Source: SMYC01 sp963578475 (lineage in GTDB: Bacteria > Acidobacteriota > Vicinamibacteria > Marinacidobacterales > SMYC01). From it: 64,000 nucleotides of DNA. The first letter of the stretch is position 1. Every line of letters starts with the position of its first letter. The notes under the pieces were generated by a model. It made no database searches. It worked only from the letters and a program-made list of their open reading frames with translations, and was not told the DNA's origin. The stretch covers positions 1-64,000 of the forward strand of contig CAUZCL010000021.1 of assembly GCA_963578475.1 (NCBI GenBank), read 5' to 3'. A program made the position numbers and the translations under genes. This document shows, in pieces, positions 58,803-64,000 of this stretch.

Positions 58803-59723
58803 ATGGACACGCGTTTCGGTGAGCTCACCGTCGCCGACGCCCACGTGCACTTCTTCTCGCACCGCTTCTTCGCAACACTTGCTGCCGGGCTCCCCTCGCC
58901 GCCCAGCGAAGGCAAGCTCTTCGACGTGCTCGGACAAAGCCTGCCGTTCGAGTTTCCCGATAAGGACCCGGAGACGCTCGCGGCGCGGTGGGTGGGCGAG
59001 CTCGACCACCATGGGGTTTCTCGCGTCGTTCTCATCGCGAGCGTTCCCGGTGACGAAGCGTCCGTCACCGCTGTCGCGCGCGCCTTTCCCGATCGCGTCA
59101 TCCCGTACTTCCTGCTGAATCCCAAAGCGCCCGACGCGGTCGAGCGGACCGAGCGGGCGTTTCGCGAGCACGGGATGAAGGGACTCTGTCTGTTCCCGGC
59201 GATGCACCACTTTCATGTTGCCGACGATACGTTGAAGCCCATCCTGGAAGAGGTCGCCGCACATCGTGGGATCGTCTTCGTGCATTGCGGCCGCCTCGTC
59301 ATCGGTGTGCGCGACAAGCTCGGGCTGCCGAGCCCGTTCGACATGAGCTTCGCGAGGCCCCGCGGTCTCGAAGACGTCGCCCCAGCGTTCGGCGCGATCC
59401 GGTTCGTCGTCCCTCACTTCGGCTGCGATACGTTCGAGGAGTTTCTCGACGTCGCCGCGACCTGTCCCAACATCTACACAGACACGTCGAGCTCGAACGC
59501 GTGGATGGACTCAATGCCGGAGCCTCTGACGCTTCCACGAGTCTTCGAGCGCACGCTCGAGGTCATGGGCGCCGAGCGCATCCTCTATGGGTCGGATTCG
59601 AGCTTCTTTCCTCGAGGCTGGAACAAGGATCACTTTCAAACGCAGCTCGAGGCTTTCGACGTCACCCCGGAGCAGGCCGCCGCAATCTTCGGTGGAAATT
59701 TGCTACGACTTGCGGCCGGCTAG
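58803..59723 (+). CDS. Amidohydrolase-family protein
   Basis: A 306-aa metal-dependent TIM barrel of the amidohydrolase-2 group. The metal site VADAHVHFFSHRFF (HxH near residues 14-16), VSRVVLIASVPGDEAS, FHVADDTLKPILEEVAAHRGIVFVHCG, FVVPHFGCDTFEEFLDVA (His near 205), and LYGSDSSFFPRGW (Asp near 263) are all present in order. These fit ACMSD/hydrolase or decarboxylase members; the substrate is not evident. No partner gene is adjacent; the NhaC-like fragment converges 29 nt away. Confidence 0.88.
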   Translation: MDTRFGELTVADAHVHFFSHRFFATLAAGLPSPPSEGKLFDVLGQSLPFEFPDKDPETLAARWVGELDHHGVSRVVLIASVPGDEASVTAVARAFPDRVIPYFLLNPKAPDAVERTERAFREHGMKGLCLFPAMHHFHVADDTLKPILEEVAAHRGIVFVHCGRLVIGVRDKLGLPSPFDMSFARPRGLEDVAPAFGAIRFVVPHFGCDTFEEFLDVAATCPNIYTDTSSSNAWMDSMPEPLTLPRVFERTLEVMGAERILYGSDSSFFPRGWNKDHFQTQLEAFDVTPEQAAAIFGGNLLRLAAG

Positions 59724-59752
59724 AATCGTGGGCCGAGAGCTGGCTTCGTCCT

Positions 59753-60256
59753 TTACTTTCGGACGCGACTGATGGCGCCCGCAAGGATCGCCGGTGTTGC
59801 CCCGAGCGGTCCTCCGGCCGGGTAGAGGAGCGGGCCGCACACCAAGAGCGTTCCGAGGCTGGTCCCGGTGGCCGTCGAGACGATGCAGCAGATAAAGAAC
59901 GCCGTCACCACGTAAGCGCCGCCTTCCACTCCCGCGCGGGTCGCAAGCCACGTCATCGCTTCCACGAAGCCGGTCTCCTGCATGATCTTTCCCAGGACAC
60001 CGGCAAGAAGCCAAGCGAGGATCATGATGATAACGAGCGGCCGGCTCATGCCGGCGATGACGACCTCGCTGAAGCGGATACGCTCGCGGCTCAGGATCAT
60101 CCCGAGGCTGAGCGCGGCCAACAAGATCGGCCAGAAGCCCCGTTCGTCGGGCGCGCCCGAAAGGCCCAGCCAGGCGACCCCCGTGAGGAAGAGCGCGAAG
60201 GGTGCAAAGACGGCATAGGCCCCGCCGTAGAATCGCAGTGGCTCGTTTCGCTCCAT
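59753..60256 (-). pseudogene. N-terminal fragment of an NhaC-type Na+/H+ antiporter
   Basis: From the ATG at 60256 the frame gives 167 aa with about five hydrophobic segments: YAVFAPFALFLTGVAWLGLS, FSEVVIAGMSRPLVIIMILAW, LAGVLGKIMQETGFVEA, and GAYVVTAFFICCIVSTATGTSLGTL, ending GATPAILAGAI then stop. In NhaC-like antiporters this last block continues with a further ~280 residues. So the gene is cut, probably by deletion or frameshift just after AILAGAI, and should be inactive. A small peptide remains possible but is not expected to transport. Confidence 0.65.
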
Positions 60257-60311
60257 AGATCTTGACCTCGGTGAGGATCTACCCGATAGTTGTCCTTTAC
60301 CGAAGCAAAAA

Positions 60312-62003
60312 ATGACATCACCGAATCGCGGCAGCGCGCTCCTTCTCGGCATTGGCCGCATTGGCCTCATGGTCCTCGCCTTGGTCGCTTTCGGTTGCGT
60401 CCCGAAAGGCACTCGTCTACCCGTGGAAGATCGTCTGCTCGAGGACGTGATGGAGGTCTATTTCGCCGAACGTTTTCGCTTCTATCCTGTGGAGTCGACG
60501 CTGTCGGGCCTTCCTGGGAACGACGATCGCCTTGGAAGCTTCGCGCGGGCGGATATCGACGCCCGCGTTTCATGGCTCTCTGATTTTCATTACAAGCTCC
60601 TGGGGCTGAAGCTCACAGAGCTTTCGCAGCCGGCTTATCTCGACGCGATATGGCTCACGAGCCTCGTGAAGGTGGAGCTATTCGAGCTCGAGCAAAGGCA
60701 GCTTTGGAATCGGACCGCCGCGTTTTACGGGGACCACATCCGCCTCGGGCTCGTTACCCTGCTTGCGGAAGGGGAGCTTGCCACCCGCGCGGACGCCCTT
60801 GTCGGCAGGCTGGTCGCCATCACACCGCTCTTGGAGCAGGCGCGGGAGAATCTCGTTCCCGTCCAGCCGATCTGGCGCGGCGATGGCGTCCGGTCGCTAG
60901 AGAGCTGCCGGCGTTTGCTGCTCGACCTTCCTCAGATGCTCGAAGGCCGCTTGCCACCCCCGAGGGTAGCGGAGCTCGCCGAGCTCAGCCGCGCGGCGAC
61001 GCGCTCGGTGCAGAGGCTCATGGCCGACGCGCCAGGGCCCACCGGTGACGACCCCGCCGGTTTCGTCCTCGGTGAGGAAGGCCTGCGCCGCTATTTTCTC
61101 TACGAGCACATGTTGGATTGGTCGCCGGACACGATCCTCGCCCTCGCGGAAGCGGAGCTCGAGCGCGCCACACACGAGCTCACAGAGCTCGCGTTGACCC
61201 ACTTTGCGTCGAAGTCTTTGCCAGCGCTGCTCGCGCCGAAGCCTCCTCTCGAGGCGGTCGAGCTCGAAGTCGCCGAAGCTTCCGGGCGCGTCGCCGCCTT
61301 TGTTCGTGAACGTGACCTTTCGCTCTCGTCCGATGTCGTGCCTCCGGTACGATTGGTACCGTTTTACTTTCCTGGCCGAGCGCCCGTGGTGTTGTGGCGT
61401 CCCAAGGCACTCGAGCCAGCTCGAGGCACGTTTCTCATGGTTCGCGCCGCGGAGCTCGGTCGCGTTGACCGCAGCGAGCTCGAGCTTCTCACTTTGCGCG
61501 AATTGGGTGGGCGGGCACGTCAATTCGCTTATCAGGCTGAGTCTGCGAGCCTGTTGCGGCGCGTCCTTGCGACCGAGACCACGAGCGAGGGGTGGCTTCT
61601 GGAGTTCGAGGGTGAAGCCCTCGACGGTGGATTCGAACCGGAGAATCTCGAGCTGCGCCTGCGGCACCATCACGGGCGCATGCTCGCCTTCGTAAGGTTG
61701 ATCGCCGTCGTAGAGATGCACGCGCGGGGCCGGAGCTTCGAAGAGGTCGTCACTTTGTTTCGAGAGCGAGGACTTCTGTCTCTTGCTGCATCGCGGAGCG
61801 AAGCGACGCGTGTCGCAGTCGATCCCGGCGTTTCGAACCCTGCCGCCGGATGGCTAGCTCTGAACGAGCTCGCGGCCGACTACGCCTTGGAGCACCCGCT
61901 CGCAACGCGAGCGGAGCTCACCCGCCGGCTCCTCACCGAGGGGCTCCCTCCGGTCCGACTCATCCGGTTCCGATTGCTGGGAGCTTCCTCGGGCTTTCAT
62001 TGA
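60312..62003 (+). CDS. DUF885-like lipoprotein lacking the metal-binding motif
   Basis: A 563-aa lipoprotein: the N-terminus LMVLALVAFGC has a lipobox Cys (about 29). The body matches DUF885 proteins (metallopeptidase-like helical fold): AERFRFYPVESTLSGLPGND, YEHMLDWSPDTILALAEAEL and SEGWLLEFEGEALDGG, which stands at the family's EGWALY block, and NPAAGWLALNELAADY. The family's HExxPGHH zinc motif, expected around residue 395, reads LRELGGRARQFAYQ, so the His residues are lost. This suggests a non-catalytic paralogue. Starts at ATG 60312 without a clear ribosome site. No partner is obvious. Confidence 0.7.
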   Translation: MTSPNRGSALLLGIGRIGLMVLALVAFGCVPKGTRLPVEDRLLEDVMEVYFAERFRFYPVESTLSGLPGNDDRLGSFARADIDARVSWLSDFHYKLLGLKLTELSQPAYLDAIWLTSLVKVELFELEQRQLWNRTAAFYGDHIRLGLVTLLAEGELATRADALVGRLVAITPLLEQARENLVPVQPIWRGDGVRSLESCRRLLLDLPQMLEGRLPPPRVAELAELSRAATRSVQRLMADAPGPTGDDPAGFVLGEEGLRRYFLYEHMLDWSPDTILALAEAELERATHELTELALTHFASKSLPALLAPKPPLEAVELEVAEASGRVAAFVRERDLSLSSDVVPPVRLVPFYFPGRAPVVLWRPKALEPARGTFLMVRAAELGRVDRSELELLTLRELGGRARQFAYQAESASLLRRVLATETTSEGWLLEFEGEALDGGFEPENLELRLRHHHGRMLAFVRLIAVVEMHARGRSFEEVVTLFRERGLLSLAASRSEATRVAVDPGVSNPAAGWLALNELAADYALEHPLATRAELTRRLLTEGLPPVRLIRFRLLGASSGFH

Positions 62004-62042
62004 GTCTTCCGTCCACGGAGGGGCACGGACGCCCGTGCGGAC

Positions 62043-62048
62043 TATAAT
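62043..62048 (+). promoter_or_regulatory. -10 box TATAAT of the GT4 gene
   Basis: A perfect TATAAT, 10 nt before the ATG at 62059; the leader would be about 3-4 nt. No convincing -35. Confidence 0.45.
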
Positions 62049-62058
62049 TCCAGGGCGT

Positions 62059-63267
62059 ATGCGCATCCTCATGATTGCCCCTCAGCCATTCTTTCAGCCG
62101 AGGGGTACGCCGTTTAGCGAGTTCTATCGGATCCGGGCGCTGACGGAGCTCGGGCATCACGTCGATCTCGTCACTTATGCGATCGGCGAGGATGTCACGA
62201 TGCCGGGGCTTTGCATTTTCCGGACCCCGGAGGTGCCCGGCCTCCGTTCGGTCCGGGTTGGACCGTCCCTCGCCAAGCTCCCGCTCGATGCGCTCGTCTT
62301 CACCTCGTCGCTCAGGCGGCTTCTTTCCGAGCGTTACGACGTTCTCGATTGTCACGAGGAAGCGGGGCTCATGGGTGTCGTCCTCTCGAAGCTCTTCGGG
62401 GTCCCGACCATCTACGACATGCACTCGTCACTTCCGGAGCAGCTCGAGAGTTTTCGCTACAGCCGCTCGCGCGTGTTGCGTTGGCTGTTCGACTGCGCCG
62501 AACGCGTCACCATACGCGGCTCCGAAGTGGTCATCTACATTTGTCCTTATCTCGGTGAAGTCGTCGATCGCACCGACGCCGAGAAGCCCAAATTCCTCAT
62601 CGAGAACTCGCCGCTCGCGGAGTCGGGTGAAGCGTTGAGCGCGGAAGAGACGAAGCGAGTCCGTGGCGAGCTCGGCCTCGAGGATGCTTTCGTTCTTCTC
62701 TACACAGGAACGTTCGAGGCTTATCAGGGGCTCGAGCTTCTTTATGACGCCGTCGCACGCGTTTCGAATCCTTCCGTGCGGCTATTGATGGTCGGCGGCA
62801 AGCCGGATCAAGTCGAAGCGGCGCGAAGGAATGTCGCGCGCTTCGGTATTGCGCACAGGGTTGTTTTTACCGGGCAGAAACCGCCTTCGGAGATGCCGCG
62901 CTACCTTGCCGCCGCGGACGCGCTCGTCTCACCGCGCTCGCACGGCAAAAATACGCCGCTCAAGATTTACTCTTATCTGCATTCAGGGAAGCCGATCGTT
63001 GCGACGCGCATCCTCACCCATACTCAAGTTCTCGACGACGCGATCGCGGTGCTGACCGAGCCCGAGCCCGAACCCTTCGCGAAGGGCATCGAAGTCCTCG
63101 TGGGGGACCCCAAGCTCGCTCGCTCGCTCGGCGCGGCGGCTCGCCGGCGCTCGGACGAAGAGTACAGCTACGAGCGTTATCTCGAAAGAACCCGGCGCGT
63201 ACTCGACTACGTGTCCAAAAAAATTGCTTTACCGATGCCGCGCGAGACACCGGCACCTTCGGAGTGA
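62059..63267 (+). CDS. Glycosyltransferase family 4
   Basis: A 402-aa cytosolic GT-B enzyme. The ATG at 62059 gives RILMIAPQPFFQPRGTPFSE, the usual donor-independent N-terminal start of GT4; the GTG 24 nt upstream would run through the TATAAT. Continued by HEEAGLMGVVLSKLFGVPTI, then the C-terminal donor domain: FVLLYTGTFEAYQGLELLYDAV, HRVVFTGQKPPSEMPRYLAAADALVSPRSHGKNTPLKIYSYLHSGKPIVAT, where the Glu-type EX7E motif is diverged to KNTPLKIYSYLHSGKPI. It is 4 nt from the downstream peptidase gene. Substrate unknown; probably part of exopolysaccharide synthesis. Confidence 0.88.
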   Translation: MRILMIAPQPFFQPRGTPFSEFYRIRALTELGHHVDLVTYAIGEDVTMPGLCIFRTPEVPGLRSVRVGPSLAKLPLDALVFTSSLRRLLSERYDVLDCHEEAGLMGVVLSKLFGVPTIYDMHSSLPEQLESFRYSRSRVLRWLFDCAERVTIRGSEVVIYICPYLGEVVDRTDAEKPKFLIENSPLAESGEALSAEETKRVRGELGLEDAFVLLYTGTFEAYQGLELLYDAVARVSNPSVRLLMVGGKPDQVEAARRNVARFGIAHRVVFTGQKPPSEMPRYLAAADALVSPRSHGKNTPLKIYSYLHSGKPIVATRILTHTQVLDDAIAVLTEPEPEPFAKGIEVLVGDPKLARSLGAAARRRSDEEYSYERYLERTRRVLDYVSKKIALPMPRETPAPSE

Positions 63268-63270
63268 CCC

Positions 63271-64000
63271 ATGAGAATCTATCTTGCAATCTTGACGATC
63301 GGTTTTGCCGCAAATCTTTCGGCCCAACCCGATGCAACCTCACGCCCCCGGGCGCGCGAGCTTGGTCTCGCTCCCGGCGTGCTGCCCACAGGCGAGCTCA
63401 ACGCGATCACCGATGTTCCTGGCGTAAAAGTCGGCCAGGTCACGATCTGGCGCGGGAGCGACGTGCGCACCGGGGTCACCACCATCCTGCCGCATGACGG
63501 AAATCTGTTTCAGGAGAAAGTTCCCGGTGCGATCCATCTCGGCAATGCTTTCGGGAAGCTCATTGGCTACACCCAGGTGCGCGAGCTCGGCTACATCGAA
63601 TCACCCATCGTGCTCACCGGAACGCTCTCGGTGTGGAACGCCGCGAACGGCGTTTTGAGCTACCTCATGGGGCTTCCGGGGAACGAGAACGTACGCTCGT
63701 TCAATCCCGTTGTCGGGGAGACGAACGACGGCAATCTCAACGACATTCGCGGCCGTCACGTCAAAGAAGAGCATGTGCTCGAGTCGATACGGAGGGCGAG
63801 CGGCGGCCCGGTTCAAGAAGGTGTCGTCGGCGCGGGCACGGGCACGAGCGCTTTCGGGTGGAAGGGTGGCATAGGAACGTCGTCGCGGAAGCTTCCAGAG
63901 AGCCTCGGCGGCTATACGGTGGGTGTGTTCGTCCAGAGCAACTATGGCGGCGTCTTGCAGATGGACGGCCTCCCCGTGGGCGAAGAGCTCGGTCGTTACT
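63271..64000 (+). CDS. P1-family (DmpA-like) serine aminopeptidase, 3' end off window
   Basis: The first ~243 residues of a P1/S58 peptidase related to DmpA (L-aminopeptidase D-amidase). A signal peptide (IYLAILTIGFAANLSA) leads to RARELGLAPGVLPTGELNAI, TDVPGVKVGQVTIW, RTGVTTILPHDGNLFQEKVP, AIHLGNAFGKLIGYTQVREL, SPIVLTGTLSVWNAANGVL and GVVGAGTGTSAFGWKGGIGTSSR. The autocatalytic cleavage Ser (GxGT/S region, usually near residue 250) is at or past the window edge. The product is probably periplasmic. Starts 3 nt after the GT4 stop. Confidence 0.9.
   Translation, partial: MRIYLAILTIGFAANLSAQPDATSRPRARELGLAPGVLPTGELNAITDVPGVKVGQVTIWRGSDVRTGVTTILPHDGNLFQEKVPGAIHLGNAFGKLIGYTQVRELGYIESPIVLTGTLSVWNAANGVLSYLMGLPGNENVRSFNPVVGETNDGNLNDIRGRHVKEEHVLESIRRASGGPVQEGVVGAGTGTSAFGWKGGIGTSSRKLPESLGGYTVGVFVQSNYGGVLQMDGLPVGEELGRY

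Noticed and set aside
1..64000. tRNA, rRNA, tmRNA, CRISPR arrays, prophage
   Set aside because: No T-loop/acceptor pattern, no rRNA blocks, no regular spacer repeats and no phage structural genes were seen by eye.

Overview
The window looks like chromosome from a GC-rich (about 60% by eye), Gram-negative bacterium, most probably an Acidobacteriota member. This is an inference from gene content: a TonB-dependent receptor with an N-terminal carboxypeptidase-regulatory-like domain, decayed PknB-type kinase/TolB-propeller genes, futalosine-pathway menaquinone synthesis (mqnC, mqnA, mqnE plus a UbiA prenyltransferase), FG-GAP/ASPIC proteins, and a cdaA-cdaR-glmM block joined to tilS-hpt-ftsH. No rRNA, tRNA or CRISPR array was seen.

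Layout. 1-285: start of a winged-helix-like conserved hypothetical running off the left edge. 444-8432 (minus): a seven-gene operon tilS-hpt-ftsH-folP-cdaA-cdaR-glmM behind a near-consensus promoter at 8483-8511. 8535-11128: a 57-aa Cys-rich protein, a CorC/HlyC membrane protein, a 32-aa MetS-like microprotein and gpsA. 11226-15164 (minus): menaquinone genes. 15409-18993: a histone-H1-like protein, a zinc-ribbon protein, a substrate-binding lipoprotein, an XRE regulator and a ParB/SbnI-like protein. 19101-24925: yebC-ruvC-ruvA-[membrane MutS-like]-ruvB-queA. 24933-34178: a tightly packed eight-gene unit, gmhA, a conserved unknown, RidA, LLM oxidoreductase, carboxylase beta subunit, AtuA-like, LiuC-like hydratase and biotin-carboxylase alpha subunit, which looks like branched-chain or isoprenoid acyl-CoA catabolism.

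34180-42503: TonB receptor, speE, asparaginase, PilZ protein, a polytopic GT-C-like protein and egtD. 42567-48781: a four-gene unit (methyltransferase, GT-C-like protein, FAD oxidoreductase, GT-C-like protein) that probably builds a surface glycan or glycolipid. 48782-60256 is accessory and decayed: RelE and VapBC remnants, a DDE transposase remnant, an FG-GAP lipoprotein, a pair of alpha-hydroxy-acid oxidase-family genes, a PQQ dehydrogenase, and pieces of a kinase/TolB gene on opposite strands. 60312 to the end: a DUF885-like lipoprotein, a family-4 glycosyltransferase and a P1-family peptidase cut by the right edge.

The points most worth a second look are: (i) -10 boxes placed exactly 6 nt (or 7-9 nt) before the start codon at many unit heads, implying leaderless or near-leaderless mRNAs; (ii) a membrane-anchored MutS-like ATPase inside the RuvABC operon; (iii) a MetS-like microprotein 4 nt from gpsA with no transporter gene nearby; (iv) a hydroxy-acid oxidase pair in which the second lacks the catalytic His; (v) an unknown conserved protein coupled to gmhA and acyl-CoA catabolism genes.
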